Positions 1 through 9,122 of a stretch of 41,520 nt of DNA are shown one piece after another. How positions within the stretch are numbered: the stretch's first letter is position 1; every line of letters starts with the position of its first letter. The position numbers were made by a program, and so were the translations under genes. The notes under the pieces are model-generated. The model did no database searches. It saw nothing but the letters and a program-made list of their open reading frames with translations, and had not been told where the DNA came from. Origin of the DNA: Hyphomicrobiales bacterium (lineage in GTDB: Bacteria > Pseudomonadota > Alphaproteobacteria > Rhizobiales > Methyloligellaceae); the NCBI GenBank assembly GCA_028280515.1, contig JANQLP010000087.1, forward strand, positions 1-41,520. The letters are read 5' to 3'.

Positions 1-95
1 AGAAGAAGGGCATCATGAGAGAGCGCCTCGAGGCGCTCTCTCAGACCAACTGACATCTTAACTTTGCACGCCGACTGACATCTCAAAATGGTTGC
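1..95 (+). mobile_element. IS-type end with the 3' end of an inward-running ORF
   Basis: A plus-strand frame entering from outside the window reads KKGIMRERLEALSQTN and stops at the TGA at 51-53. The stop lies inside the first of two direct copies of ACTGACATCT (49-58 and 74-83). The same arrangement, with a stop inside a paired ACTGACATCT-like repeat, occurs in inverted orientation at the right edge (41440-41472). Of the 19 bases from ACTGACATCT onward, 18 match the right edge. Paired short repeats next to the last codon of an element gene are typical of insertion-sequence termini, IS21-like elements among them. The family is not proven because only 16 residues of the ORF are visible. Confidence 0.5.
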
Positions 96-681
96 AACAA
101 CGCGTCTGTTGGTGGTCAAAGTTCGCCGATCCCCTCGGCTCAACGCCAATCGGTCACGGATGAAGGCTGCTGTCGCTCTTGAAGGCTTCGCGACGGTTTT
201 GACTTTTGTCATGTAGTTCCTCCAGCTTGGCTGTACCTCGCCGCAGCCCGCTAGACTTGCGTCGTTAACAGATGTTGCCATCGCTGTGGCGATGGCGCAG
301 GAAAGGCCTCACTCGGGCATTTGCGTCAGGCGAAGAGTCGTCCGCAGCAGCCTCTCTCCGACAGGTGTTCGCACGTTAGATTGTTGAGCAGACCAATCTC
401 GGTTTCGTCGATTGCAGCGATGGTGCAAACTGCCGATGACCAGTTCGAGCATACATGTCGCGGTGTCTTCGTATGTCATGCAACCACGGGCCGAGCGGAA
501 GTAGCGTCGGGTGAAGATACCGACTTCGTGCGCGACATGATGGCGTTCGACGACCTGAAACCGTCCCCAATTCGCCGGATCACGGACCTTGGTGTGCGCT
601 TGCGCATGGCGGCCGCGGCACTGCGTGTCGGCGCGGAAGCGTAGAGGTCCTGGCATCGGTGACGCATGTCGACGTCTGAGC
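96..681. other. Intergenic stretch, no recognisable gene
   Basis: This lies between the left IS-type end and the stop of the Na/Pi symporter gene. Short open frames exist on both strands around 309-685, but none has a convincing ribosome binding site or a protein pattern I recognise, and they overlap one another. No clear terminator hairpin was seen. It is probably non-coding or decayed sequence beside the mobile element. Confidence 0.5.
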
Positions 682-2391
682 TCAACAGGGCGAGGAACGA
701 AATGACGTGTGCTCGGATTGTAGGGCCCCGTTGTTCTGACGATCGTTCGACTGTTTGAGCCGACTGTCTGTCAGGAGACCTGCTCGTTCGAGGATAGGGT
801 AAGCGACGGCTGTAATGTGGCTGTTGATGCGCTTGAGATCGCGAAGGACGTCCAAGTGCAAGGAGGAACTCTCCATCGAATCCGGCCTGCGACCCTCCAG
901 CCGCGCAAAGTGCCGTTCGACGAGGCCGTACTCCGTTGCACGAACCACGGATTTCTGACGCAGGAGCTCGCGTGCCGCCTCCAGATCACCGGATATGAAG
1001 ACCGAGAGCGAGAGCCTGAGGTTAGCCAGCACCTGGCGGTGAAAGTCCTCGAGCTCATCCATGCCTTCGGTGGAGAACGAGACATGGTGCTTGCATTTGC
1101 GCGCGGCAAGATCCATCAGGTTCTTGTCAATGATGTCGCCGATGTGCTCGAGGTTGGTGGCGAAGGCGAGCATGTCCACAATACGATTGCTCTCTTTCTC
1201 ATCCAGCTCCTCTCGCGACATTCGCGTAAGGTACACTTTGATCGCCTCGTGCAGATCGTCGACCATATCATCGTCGGCCTGGACAGCCCTTCTCACTGCT
1301 TCGTCATCACCTCGCAACGCAATCATGGTGCGCGTCAACATTGACTCGACGGTATCGCCCATGCGCAGTGTCTCACGCGCGGCGCAGGCAAGCGCAACTG
1401 TCGGAAGTTCAAGCGCGTCGTCGTCAAGATTGGTTGGATGTCCCATATTGCCCGTGCTCGTGCGGTCCGGAATGCCAAGACATAGAACACGGGCAACAAG
1501 CGTCAGCAGCGGCAACCAAACGATGGCAAGCGCCAAGTTCAAGGCTGTATGGGAATTGGCAACCAAACGACCGGGGTCTGGGTCGATCCACTGCATGACC
1601 TCCGTTAGCCAAGGAAGTCCCAGCAGTGCAATCAGTATCCCCGTGGCACGCATGGCAAGGTTCCCCAAGGGAATACGTCTGGCAGCCGGCGATCTACCCG
1701 AAGTCAGGACAACGGGGACGACGGCGCCGCCAAGATTGGCTCCCAGAACGAGAGCAAGCGACAAAGGAAAAGAAAGCACACCGGTCGACGCGAGCGACAT
1801 GATAAGCACGACCACGGCAACGCTTGAGTGAATGACGTAGGTCAGCAGCGCGGCGATCAACAGGGCGAGCATCGGTTCGTCGGAAAGTGATCCTAAGATC
1901 AGGGCAAGCGTTTCGGACGAGCGCAGCGGTTCGGACGCGGATACGATGAGTCGTATCGACAGTAGCACCAGACCTAGACCGATCGCGACGCGTCCCAGGT
2001 TCTTAGGGCGCGTTCCAGAGCTCGTCAGAAAGATAGCCACCCCCACGCCGGCCAATAGAGGCGCAAGCCAATGAAGGTCGAGTGACAGCGCTTGAACGAC
2101 CAAGGTCGAACCAAGATCGGCGCCTAGGACGGCGGCGAGGCCAGCCGTTAGTGCAATGGCCCCGCTGCCGGCAAAGGAGACAATCATGAGTCCGGCGGCC
2201 GTACTGCTCTGCAAGATGGTCGTCACCACGATGCCGATTCCGAATGCGCCCATTCGGTTTCGAGTCGCCTCGCCGATGGCTTGCCGCAACCGCGTCCCCC
2301 AGGCACGGGTAATCCCCGTCTGAACCATCCGCAGACCCCAGATGAGGATCGCGACGGCGCCGACTAGGTTGAGAACGACTTCGATTGCCAC
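682..2391 (-). CDS. Na/Pi cotransporter family protein with C-terminal PhoU-like domain
   Basis: This 569-residue inner-membrane protein belongs to the NptA/YjbB-type sodium-phosphate symporter family. The N-terminal half has about eight to nine hydrophobic segments carrying the two inverted family repeats: ILQSSTAAG near residue 60 and VIHSSVAVV near residue 190, the latter the diverged QSSS-type repeat. From about residue 330 the protein is helical and soluble, with a PhoU-like pattern (NLEHIGDIIDKNLMDLA, then RINSHITAVAYPILERAG). The start chosen is GTG at 2391: AAGGGG sits 7 bases upstream and overlaps the stop of the ATPase gene. A longer frame to 2421 would overlap that gene. It lies 11 bases behind the peptide-type ABC genes on the same strand and is probably co-transcribed, an unusual partner. 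Bacterial homologues export or import phosphate; direction cannot be inferred. Confidence 0.88.
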   Translation of the reverse strand: MAIEVVLNLVGAVAILIWGLRMVQTGITRAWGTRLRQAIGEATRNRMGAFGIGIVVTTILQSSTAAGLMIVSFAGSGAIALTAGLAAVLGADLGSTLVVQALSLDLHWLAPLLAGVGVAIFLTSSGTRPKNLGRVAIGLGLVLLSIRLIVSASEPLRSSETLALILGSLSDEPMLALLIAALLTYVIHSSVAVVVLIMSLASTGVLSFPLSLALVLGANLGGAVVPVVLTSGRSPAARRIPLGNLAMRATGILIALLGLPWLTEVMQWIDPDPGRLVANSHTALNLALAIVWLPLLTLVARVLCLGIPDRTSTGNMGHPTNLDDDALELPTVALACAARETLRMGDTVESMLTRTMIALRGDDEAVRRAVQADDDMVDDLHEAIKVYLTRMSREELDEKESNRIVDMLAFATNLEHIGDIIDKNLMDLAARKCKHHVSFSTEGMDELEDFHRQVLANLRLSLSVFISGDLEAARELLRQKSVVRATEYGLVERHFARLEGRRPDSMESSSLHLDVLRDLKRINSHITAVAYPILERAGLLTDSRLKQSNDRQNNGALQSEHTSFRSSPC

Positions 2392-2402
2392 GTGAGATCC
2401 CC

Positions 2403-4106
2403 TTAGTCGGCCTTCGCGCACGAAGCCGGACGATCCGTTTGGTCAACCAGTTCGATGGCGGTGCCCTCAAGCAGCGCTTTGCCTGGAACGGCGTTCAGCA
2501 GCGATCGTGTGTAGTCCTGCTGAGGCGATTCGAACAGCGACTGAGTCTCCTGCATCTCGACGATTTCGCCCGAACGCATGACGGCTATCCGCGAGCAGAT
2601 TTCCGCAGCGACCCGCAGATCGTGCGTAACGAAGAGGACGCCGAGATCACTGCGGTCGCGGATCTCGCGGAGGAAGTTCAAGATTTGAGCCTGAACGGAG
2701 ACATCAAGCGCCGAGACGATTTCGTCGGCGATCAGTAGAGCGGGCTGCATCGCCAAAGCCCGCGCGATACAGATGCGCTGGCGCTGACCTCCCGAAAACT
2801 CGTGAGGAAAACGTGTGACCGCCCTGGCGTCGATGCCGACGTCTTCAAGAATGGCCCTTGCCCCTTCCCAGGCCTCCTGACTTGACACGCCCATGTTGAG
2901 AGGGCCCTCGACAATCGACTGGCCGATAGACCGTCTGGGATTGAGCGACCGATAGGGATCTTGAAAGACGATTTGGAGGCCCTTGCGAAAGGCACGATTG
3001 TCCCTGGCGATTAACGCCTTTGTCTCTTCACCACGAAATCTAATCTCGCCGTGATCGCTTTGCTCCAGATTGGCGATTATCCGAGCCAGTGTCGACTTGC
3101 CACATCCGGACTCGCCGACCAGGCCAACGATCTCACCCTCATAGACCTGTAGACTGGCATCTCGGAGCGCCTGTACCTGCCGGCCCTTTGCCGACAACGA
3201 CCGACCGACATAGGTCTTGGATATGTCCCTGGCCTCGATCAGAAGTCTGTAATGGTGCGGCTGATTGCCGGTTCGCGGCTGGAACCTGGGAACCGACGCC
3301 ATGAGCATGCGGGTGTAGTCCTGGGCCGGGCTTTCGAGAACCGATCGTGTCGGGCCGGACTCGACGACCCGGCCGTAGCGCAAGACCGCAACTCTGTCGC
3401 CAACTTCCGCGGCGACGCCCACGTCGTGTGTGATCAGCAAGACCGCGGCGTTGTAGTCAACACAGACCTTTCTGATCAGGCTTAGGATTCGTGCCTGTGT
3501 CGTGACATCGAGCGCTGTTGTCGGCTCGTCGGCGATAAGCAAGGCCGGCTCCAGCGCAAGCGCCGAGGCGATCATGACCCGTTGTTGCTGGCCGCCGGAT
3601 AGCTGATGCGGATAGGCGGCATAGAGCCGTTCGCAGTCAGGCAGCTGCATGTCGTCCATCAAGGTCAGGACTCGGTCGCGGCGCTCCTTTTTTCGGAGCT
3701 TGGTGTGAGTGCGCAGAACTTCAGAGATCTGGTCGCCAACCGGCAGCAGCGGATTGAGCGCCGTCATGGGTTCCTGGAACACCATGGAGACCTGCTGCCC
3801 TCTCATCTGGCGCATGCGGCGCGGTGAAAGGGCAAGCAGATCCTGCCCATTCAGGCCGATGCGCCCGGAACGGACATTGACCACGGGTCGCGGCAGCAAG
3901 CCCATGATGGCAAGCGCGATGATGGATTTGCCCGAACCGGACTCACCCAGAAGACACAGGATCTCGTTCCGCGCGACCGAAAAGGATACATCGTCTACAG
4001 CCAGGCGCCGTTCGGCATCCGGCGGCAAAGTGACGGTCAGGTTCTCAACCTCCAGCGCCTTGTTCACCGTGTCTGGCAAAGTTGCCACGGACTTTGCGGC
4101 GCCCAC
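2403..4106 (-). CDS. Fused double ATPase of a peptide/nickel-type ABC importer (DppD-DppF fusion)
   Basis: Two complete ABC ATPase domains lie in one 567-residue chain. Domain 1 has Walker A GESGSGKS, signature LSGGQQQR and Walker B LLIADEPTTALD. Domain 2 has GESGCGKST, FSGGQRQR and LLIADEIVSALD. Each domain ends in the short oligopeptide/dipeptide-type tail (for example FESPQQDYTRSLLNAVPG). It energises uptake through the two permeases encoded just upstream. The start is inferred as GTG at 4106, which overlaps the permease stop as TAGTG and has GGAG 8 bases upstream. The longer open frame to 4265 runs through permease coding sequence and reads like non-protein. In the second Walker B, Ile follows Glu where Pro is commoner; I recall this in other fused proteins. 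Confidence 0.93.
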   Translation of the reverse strand: MGAAKSVATLPDTVNKALEVENLTVTLPPDAERRLAVDDVSFSVARNEILCLLGESGSGKSIIALAIMGLLPRPVVNVRSGRIGLNGQDLLALSPRRMRQMRGQQVSMVFQEPMTALNPLLPVGDQISEVLRTHTKLRKKERRDRVLTLMDDMQLPDCERLYAAYPHQLSGGQQQRVMIASALALEPALLIADEPTTALDVTTQARILSLIRKVCVDYNAAVLLITHDVGVAAEVGDRVAVLRYGRVVESGPTRSVLESPAQDYTRMLMASVPRFQPRTGNQPHHYRLLIEARDISKTYVGRSLSAKGRQVQALRDASLQVYEGEIVGLVGESGCGKSTLARIIANLEQSDHGEIRFRGEETKALIARDNRAFRKGLQIVFQDPYRSLNPRRSIGQSIVEGPLNMGVSSQEAWEGARAILEDVGIDARAVTRFPHEFSGGQRQRICIARALAMQPALLIADEIVSALDVSVQAQILNFLREIRDRSDLGVLFVTHDLRVAAEICSRIAVMRSGEIVEMQETQSLFESPQQDYTRSLLNAVPGKALLEGTAIELVDQTDRPASCAKAD

Positions 4107-4933
4107 TAGATCTTCTCCGCCAACTTGGGATCGAGGGAGTCGCGCAGGCCATCGCCGAGCAGATTGACGCCGAGCACAGTGATCGTCAGAAACAGACTGG
4201 GAAACAGGATCAGCCAGGGCGCGACCTGAAACGAAATCCGCGCTTCTGCAATCATGTTGCCCCAACTCGGGTATTCGGGCGGCACGCCGACACCAAGAAA
4301 TCCAAGGGTCGCCTCGGTGAGGATTGCCGCGGCGCAGATATAGGTCGCCAGCACGACGAGTGCAGGAAGCGCATTGGGCACGATGTGGCGCTTAATGATG
4401 ACAGGTCGCGGCGTGGCGACGGCGACGGCGGCCATCACATAGAGTTCCTCGCGCAGGCTCAGGACCAGGCTGCGTACGAGGCGAACGACGCGCGGGACTT
4501 CGGGCGTGGCGATCGCCACGACAACGGTCATCAGACTATTGCCAAAGGTTGCCGCCAGGGCGATTGCCAGCAACAGGCCCGGAATGGCCATCAGACCATC
4601 CATGATGCGCATTACGACGGCGTCGAGCGGCCGGAAGAAACCCGATGTCGCGCCGATCGTCGCGCCGAGAGCCACGGTCACCAGCGTAACGACCGCCCCA
4701 ACAACAAGCGATGTCTGCCCGCCATAGAGCGTTCGGCTGAACACGTCGCGGCCGAGCGCGTCGGCGCCAAACAGATGTTCGGGGCCAGGTTGCGCGAACC
4801 GTGAGAAGGGTTCGATCAGGAGGGGATCTGCGCTGGAGAGCCATGGTGCGAGCAGTGATGGAACTAGCACTGCGCCCAAAAGCACCGCGCCCATCCAATA
4901 GGAAGAGTTCATTCTGCTGGAGCCGCGTCTCAT
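4106..4933 (-). CDS. ABC transporter permease, DppC/OppC type
   Basis: This 275-residue inner-membrane permease pairs with the DppB-type subunit to form the import channel. The N-terminal region has one membrane segment, then the DppC hallmark HLFGADALGRDVFSRTLYGG near residues 53-72, and about five further membrane helices. The EAA-type loop that contacts the ATPase (AVAVATPRPVIIKRHIVPNA) and the C-terminal VNLLGDGLRDSLDP motif are intact. GGAGG lies 8 bases before the ATG. It starts 17 bases after the dppB-type stop and ends in a one-base overlap with the ATPase gene, so it is clearly part of one operon. Confidence 0.93.
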   Translation of the reverse strand: MRRGSSRMNSSYWMGAVLLGAVLVPSLLAPWLSSADPLLIEPFSRFAQPGPEHLFGADALGRDVFSRTLYGGQTSLVVGAVVTLVTVALGATIGATSGFFRPLDAVVMRIMDGLMAIPGLLLAIALAATFGNSLMTVVVAIATPEVPRVVRLVRSLVLSLREELYVMAAVAVATPRPVIIKRHIVPNALPALVVLATYICAAAILTEATLGFLGVGVPPEYPSWGNMIAEARISFQVAPWLILFPSLFLTITVLGVNLLGDGLRDSLDPKLAEKI

Positions 4934-4950
4934 AACCTGTGCCTCCGTGA

Positions 4951-5907
4951 TCAGAGTCGAATGCGCGGATCGATGTAGACATAGAGAATGTCGATGATCG
5001 TGTTGATGATGACGTAGACCGCCGACGTCAGGATAATGATGCCCTGGATAAGCGGATAATCTCGCTTGTTGATGGCATCAACGGTCAGACGGCCGATACC
5101 TGGAATGTTGAAGACCGTCTCGGTGATTACGACGCCGCCGATGATAAGCGCGAAGCCTAGTCCGATGACCGTCACGATCGGCACCGCTGCGTTGGGTAAG
5201 GCATGGCGAATCAGCACTTCGCGCTCGCTGAGTCCGCGCGACCGCGCCGTGCGGATGTAGTCCTCGTTCAGCACATCCATGACGGTCGCCCGCGTGATAC
5301 GTGCGATAAGAACAATGTAGACCGTGCCGAGCATCAGTGTCGGCAGCGTTATAGCGAGGAGAAACGGTCCGATGCCATCGCTGATCGGGACGAACCCCTG
5401 GACGGGAAACAGGTCAAGCTGCAGAGAGAGGAGCAGAATCAGGCAGTAGCCAAGGACGAAGGCTGGCATAGCGAAGCAGATGGCCGAGAACAGCATAAGC
5501 GATCGGTCGATGAGGGACCCCGAGCGCCATGCGGCGATCACACCGAACGGCACCGCAACCAGTGTTGAGAAGATGATCGTGGTCAGCGTCAGGGAGATCG
5601 TTGGATCGAGGCGTTGACCGATCAGTTCCAGCACCGGGATATTGCTGAAGATCGAAATGCCAAAGTCGCCCTGCAAAATGTTGCCGAGCCAGATGAGAAA
5701 CTGTTGATGAAACGGCTGATCGAGGCCAAGGCCCTTTCGGATCCTCTCGACGTCTTCCGGCGATGTATCCTCGCCGGCGATAACGGTCGCGGCGTCCCCG
5801 GGCGCGAGATAGAGCAGTGAGAAAACAAACAGGGCGACAAAAAGCATCACCCAAATCATGGACGCTAAACGCCGGGCGGCGAAAACAGCAAAGGCCATCC
5901 GTCTCAC
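4951..5907 (-). CDS. ABC transporter permease, DppB/OppB type
   Basis: This 318-residue permease has six predicted membrane segments. The N-terminus RRLASMIWVMLFVALFVFSL is followed by the family region LAPGDAATVIAGEDTSPEDV and LGLDQPFHQQFLIWLGN. The cytoplasmic coupling loop reads YIRTARSRGLSEREVLIRHA, and VVITETVFNIPGIGRL precedes the last helices, as expected for the family. The start could be GTG at 5907 or ATG at 5898; neither has a strong ribosome binding site. It lies between the binding-protein gene, separated by a hairpin, and the DppC-type gene. Confidence 0.92.
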   Translation of the reverse strand: MRRMAFAVFAARRLASMIWVMLFVALFVFSLLYLAPGDAATVIAGEDTSPEDVERIRKGLGLDQPFHQQFLIWLGNILQGDFGISIFSNIPVLELIGQRLDPTISLTLTTIIFSTLVAVPFGVIAAWRSGSLIDRSLMLFSAICFAMPAFVLGYCLILLLSLQLDLFPVQGFVPISDGIGPFLLAITLPTLMLGTVYIVLIARITRATVMDVLNEDYIRTARSRGLSEREVLIRHALPNAAVPIVTVIGLGFALIIGGVVITETVFNIPGIGRLTVDAINKRDYPLIQGIIILTSAVYVIINTIIDILYVYIDPRIRL

Positions 5908-5930
5908 GCTCTGCTTCTTGAGTTCAAGAA

Positions 5931-5962
5931 TGCCTGTCCCGGCGCGCGCACCTGGACAGGCA
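5931..5962 (-). terminator. Intercistronic stem-loop after the peptide-binding protein gene
   Basis: TGCCTGTCC (5931-5939) and GGACAGGCA (5954-5962) form a perfect 9-bp stem around a 14-base GC-rich loop. It lies in the 78-base gap between the binding-protein stop and the first permease. There is no T-run after it, so a 3'-stabilising or attenuating hairpin that keeps binding-protein transcript in excess is more likely than a full terminator. Confidence 0.55.
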
Positions 5963-5985
5963 CGAGGTTCTGAGTTCTGTCTCGC

Positions 5986-7587
5986 CTAGTCGGCGGCGCT
6001 CTCGGATTTCCTCATGTTCCAGAACACCACCACACCAGTGCCTATCGGGACGAAGTCGGTGACGGTTTCGCTGTGGGCAACCGGCTCTGCCCATTGACCG
6101 AATGGGATCCAGGGACTGCCGACGGTAAAGGCGCGCTCCTGATACGCGCGCGCGATCTCCTGGCGTTCCTCGACGGTTTCCCCAAGCGGCCATGCAGCAC
6201 GCAGCGTTTCGAGTTCTTCGTCACAGGCCCAACCGAACCATCCGTCCGCGCAAGCTGCGGAGTAGCTCGCGTTGAAGAACGGGTTGTGCCGTGAGCCAGC
6301 AGAGCCGTACGTGATGAAGATGTTCCAGCCGCCATCCTCGGGCGCGTCCGTAGACGTCCGGCGTTTCGCCAAGGTGGACCAGTCCATGGACTGGACATCG
6401 GTGGTCAGACCGATACTGCGAAGGGCTTGCGCCGTCAGAAGGATCGACGAGTTGATCGCCGGGTCGTCCGCGTTGAGCAGCACGATCGGCTCATCAAAAT
6501 CCCAGCCGATTTCCTCAAACAGCTCGCGGGCTCGTTCCTTATCGAAACCAGACAGCGCCTCGCCACCGATGTCCGACGACATCGGCGTGCCGCACGCGAA
6601 CAGCGACGCGCACGGTTTTGAGTACTCCGGATTGCCGGCGATCGCCTGGAGATAGACCTCCTGATCGATCAGCCAGGCGAGTGCCTCATGTGCGCGCGGA
6701 TCGTCAAATGGCGGATGAAGGTGGTTGGGGACCACCATGCCGACCCAGCCATCCCGGTTGACCTGGGTCGTCGTCAGGCCTTCCGTCTGGTCGACAATCG
6801 GCAGCATATCGATCGTCGGGCTTTCCAGAATGTCGACCTCGCCGGCCATGAGGGCGGACAATGCGGTTTGCTGATCAGGCATGATCAGCCATTCCACACG
6901 ATCCACATGGACATGCTTGCCGCCCGCGACATCGCTGGCCGGCTCATCGCGCGGCACGTAATTCGGGTTCTTTCGATAGACGATCTTGCTGCCGGGGACC
7001 CATTCCTCCTCAACAAAAATGAACGGTCCCGAACCGACATACTCCGTAATCTGCTCGTCGGGGCTGGTTTCGGCGACCCGCTTGGGCATCATGAACGGCA
7101 CGTTGGCCGCACCCTTGGCGAGCGTGTCAATCGTCGCGCCGAACGGTTCGCTGAGTACCATTTCGAACGTCTTGTCGTCGATGGTGTTCATCGCGCTCAT
7201 GTATTCCATGAGCACCTGGCCGGCCCCGTCCCGCGCGCCCCAGCGTTGGATTGAGGCGACACAATCCTCCGCGGTCACCGGCGTCCCGTCATGCCATAGC
7301 AGCCCTTCGCGAAGCGTGAAGGTGTAGGTCAGGCTATCGTCGGAGATATCGTAGCTTTCAAGCATCTGCGGGTGGGTGAGGCCATCGGCGTCTTTCGCCA
7401 ATAGCGTGTCATAGACCATGTAACCGTGCCGGAAAGCGCCGCCGGCGGTAGTCCAGATCGGATCAATCGATTCGAGGTCATAACCTGTGGCGAACCGGAT
7501 TGTCGTCTCGGCGAGAGCAAGTGCCGGTAACGACAAGACCAGGGAAACCGTCAGAGCCAGGGTCGGCAGTGGATTTCGGAACTTCAT
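5986..7587 (-). CDS. Periplasmic substrate-binding protein of the peptide/nickel ABC importer (SBP_bac_5)
   Basis: This 533-residue exported receptor captures the solute for the adjacent permeases. The chosen ATG at 7587 has AAGAGGGTG upstream and begins a clear signal peptide, about residues 1-26 with cleavage after LALA. The mature protein starts ETTIRFATGYDLESIDPIW and shows the family-5 pattern: LLAKDADGLTHPQMLESYDI, FTLREGLLWHDGTPVTAEDC near residue 90, and a CASLFACG segment. The longer frame to 7638 adds a non-signal leader and is rejected. It is the first gene of the operon, divergent from a DeoR-type regulator. The ligand may be a short peptide, opine or sugar oligomer and cannot be deduced. 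Confidence 0.93.
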   Translation of the reverse strand: MKFRNPLPTLALTVSLVLSLPALALAETTIRFATGYDLESIDPIWTTAGGAFRHGYMVYDTLLAKDADGLTHPQMLESYDISDDSLTYTFTLREGLLWHDGTPVTAEDCVASIQRWGARDGAGQVLMEYMSAMNTIDDKTFEMVLSEPFGATIDTLAKGAANVPFMMPKRVAETSPDEQITEYVGSGPFIFVEEEWVPGSKIVYRKNPNYVPRDEPASDVAGGKHVHVDRVEWLIMPDQQTALSALMAGEVDILESPTIDMLPIVDQTEGLTTTQVNRDGWVGMVVPNHLHPPFDDPRAHEALAWLIDQEVYLQAIAGNPEYSKPCASLFACGTPMSSDIGGEALSGFDKERARELFEEIGWDFDEPIVLLNADDPAINSSILLTAQALRSIGLTTDVQSMDWSTLAKRRTSTDAPEDGGWNIFITYGSAGSRHNPFFNASYSAACADGWFGWACDEELETLRAAWPLGETVEERQEIARAYQERAFTVGSPWIPFGQWAEPVAHSETVTDFVPIGTGVVVFWNMRKSESAAD

Positions 7588-7810
7588 GATGCACCCTCTT
7601 AAGTTTGTTCTGTTCTCAAAAAGCGAGACTGGTCGCAATCAAGGCATGCGAGGTCCGCACGCGGCGTCCGAACCGGCACACCGTCCCGGCCGATTAGCTC
7701 ATCGACCGATCCATCGATGTCGATGGGTCGGCCATTTGCGAGCCTTCGCCGCCATGCCATCCTCTCGTCCGACAACGCCTTCTAACCGAGTTGAATGACC
7801 GTTTTGCATG

Positions 7811-7857
7811 AAGTTATTTGTTTGTTCGCTTTTGTTTGTGTCTAAGTTTGGACTTAG
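7811..7857. promoter_or_regulatory. Candidate operator in the dpp-type/deoR-type divergent region
   Basis: TTTGTTTGT occurs twice as a direct repeat (7817-7825 and 7831-7839), 14 bases apart. It is followed by a perfect inverted repeat, CTAAGT TTGG ACTTAG (7842-7857). DeoR-family repressors commonly bind such T/G-rich direct repeats. The region lies just upstream of the regulator start at 7906 and about 225 bases upstream of the binding-protein start, so it could serve both promoters. Binding is inferred only. Confidence 0.4.
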
Positions 7858-7905
7858 CTGCGATGCAGACGAGACGGCGGAGCGGTTTGGACGAATGGAG
7901 TTCTG

Positions 7906-8667
7906 ATGAAGTTTGCGGAGAAGCGCCGTGCCCGTATTCTCTCGATCGTTCAGGAATACGACGCCATCGAGGTCGCGCGGTTGGCCAGCCAGCTTGACGT
8001 TTCGAAAATGACGATCCGGCGGGACCTCGCCGTGCTGCAGCAGCAAGGTCTTTTGCACCGCGTGCGTGGTGGCGCGGTGACCAAGCGCCAGCGGTCGCTG
8101 GATCCGCTCTTGGAGCGCGAGACGATCAATGTGGCGGCCAAGGCCAAGATCGCTGATCTGGCCATGGAACTCGTTGCCGATGCGCGAAATCTCTTCATCG
8201 GCGGCAGTTCGACGCTGACCTTTCTGGCGCGGCTGTTGGTGGATGTTCCGGACATCAACATCACCACTAATTCGATGCGCATCGCCCAGATCCTGGCGGA
8301 AGCCCGGAAACCGGATGTAACGCTGATTGGCGGCGCTCTGATGCCTAACGCCCAGGTGCTGATCGGCGGTGAGACGATCGAACTGCTGCAAAGGCGCTTT
8401 TTCGATCTGGCTTTCGCCGGCATCGCCGGCATCGATCTTGACAACGGCTTTCTCGAATCGAACGAATGGCACGTAGCCCACCACCATGTGATGCGCCAGA
8501 GAGCCAAGAAGTTTGTGGTCCTTGCCGATCACACGAAACTGGGCACTCCGGCAGACTTCTGCGCCTTGCCGCACAACGAGGTTGACGTCCTCGTGACCGA
8601 CCGAAAGCCTGATGCAGCTTACACCGCATGCTTGGCGGACAGCGGCATCACCCTCGTGCATCCCTGA
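7906..8667 (+). CDS. DeoR/GlpR-family transcriptional regulator
   Basis: This 253-residue cytoplasmic regulator has an N-terminal DeoR helix-turn-helix, RRARILSIVQEYDAIEVARL followed by LDVSKMTIRRDLAVLQQQG, then LLHRVRGGAV. From about residue 75 the C-terminal DeoR effector domain follows, with the ribose-isomerase-like signature LFIGGSSTLTFLARLL and later LADHTKLG and VDVLVTD. The length matches the family, and TGGAG precedes the ATG. Such proteins usually repress sugar or polyol catabolic genes and are released by a phosphorylated intermediate. Here it is divergent from the peptide-type ABC operon and probably controls it, which suggests the ligand may be sugar-like rather than a peptide. 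Confidence 0.92.
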   Translation: MKFAEKRRARILSIVQEYDAIEVARLASQLDVSKMTIRRDLAVLQQQGLLHRVRGGAVTKRQRSLDPLLERETINVAAKAKIADLAMELVADARNLFIGGSSTLTFLARLLVDVPDINITTNSMRIAQILAEARKPDVTLIGGALMPNAQVLIGGETIELLQRRFFDLAFAGIAGIDLDNGFLESNEWHVAHHHVMRQRAKKFVVLADHTKLGTPADFCALPHNEVDVLVTDRKPDAAYTACLADSGITLVHP

Positions 8668-9122
8668 CTCCGGCTTGATACCTGGCTGGCTCGGCTCCAT
8701 CGACTGATCGCTAGCGGCGGAAACGTGAATCGTGGTTGTCGAGGCGCTCACGCCGACCTGGTCAGTCTTCCTCGCCGTATTTATCAAGGCCGTCATACTG
8801 ACGCGCCGTGTTTTCGCCGAACCCGGTCAATGGCATGCAGATGCCCGCTTCGCCGGCGGTGGCTATGACCCTGTGCCGCGTGGGGGCAGCTCTGTTCCAG
8901 ATTGTTCATCAGCTTGAAGCCGCCCGAGATGGCGTGGCCCGGGCGTCCCTTGGTCGCGGTTAGCCCCGAACCTTCCAGCCCGAGCCACAACCAGCAACCA
9001 CATGCATCGCAAGGGTGCCGTCAACTGATCGCTTTTGATCATGGTTAGTTCGATCGGCGTCGCCCATTCCTCCGGTGTTATGTCGTCTTGAGCGAGCAAG
9101 TTGCGGGCCGCTTTGGATGCGG
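8668..9122. other. Intergenic region between convergent genes, holding one copy of a 102-bp repeat
   Basis: No gene could be supported here. Open frames on both strands are short and do not resemble known proteins. The stretch contains the left copy of the 102-bp repeat described separately (8948-9049). It may be the remains of a gene once preceded by that element on the minus strand. Confidence 0.5.
8948..9049 (-). repeat. 102-bp repeat, left copy (orphan leader-like element)
   Basis: Aligned without gaps against 13197-13298, about 83 of 102 bases match by eye. Read on the minus strand both copies begin ATGATCAAAA, contain a GATC-N6-GATC mini-hairpin, the shared core TTGCGATGCATG and a GGTTCGGGGC block, and end GCGACCAAGG. 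In the right copy that ending forms the ribosome binding site of palB. In this left copy no start codon or recognisable gene follows. Confidence 0.65.

Noticed and set aside
309-685. Overlapping open frames on both strands of about 70-115 codons
   Set aside because: They overlap in several frames, lack start signals, and show no protein pattern I recognise; in GC-rich DNA such frames are expected by chance.
2403-4265. Longer start for the double ATPase at 4265
   Set aside because: The extra 53 residues come from permease coding sequence read in another frame; GTG at 4106 with GGAG and a stop overlap fits better.
7699-8796. 365-codon minus-strand frame covering the DeoR-type gene
   Set aside because: It is the antisense of an unmistakable DeoR regulator and has no domain pattern of its own.
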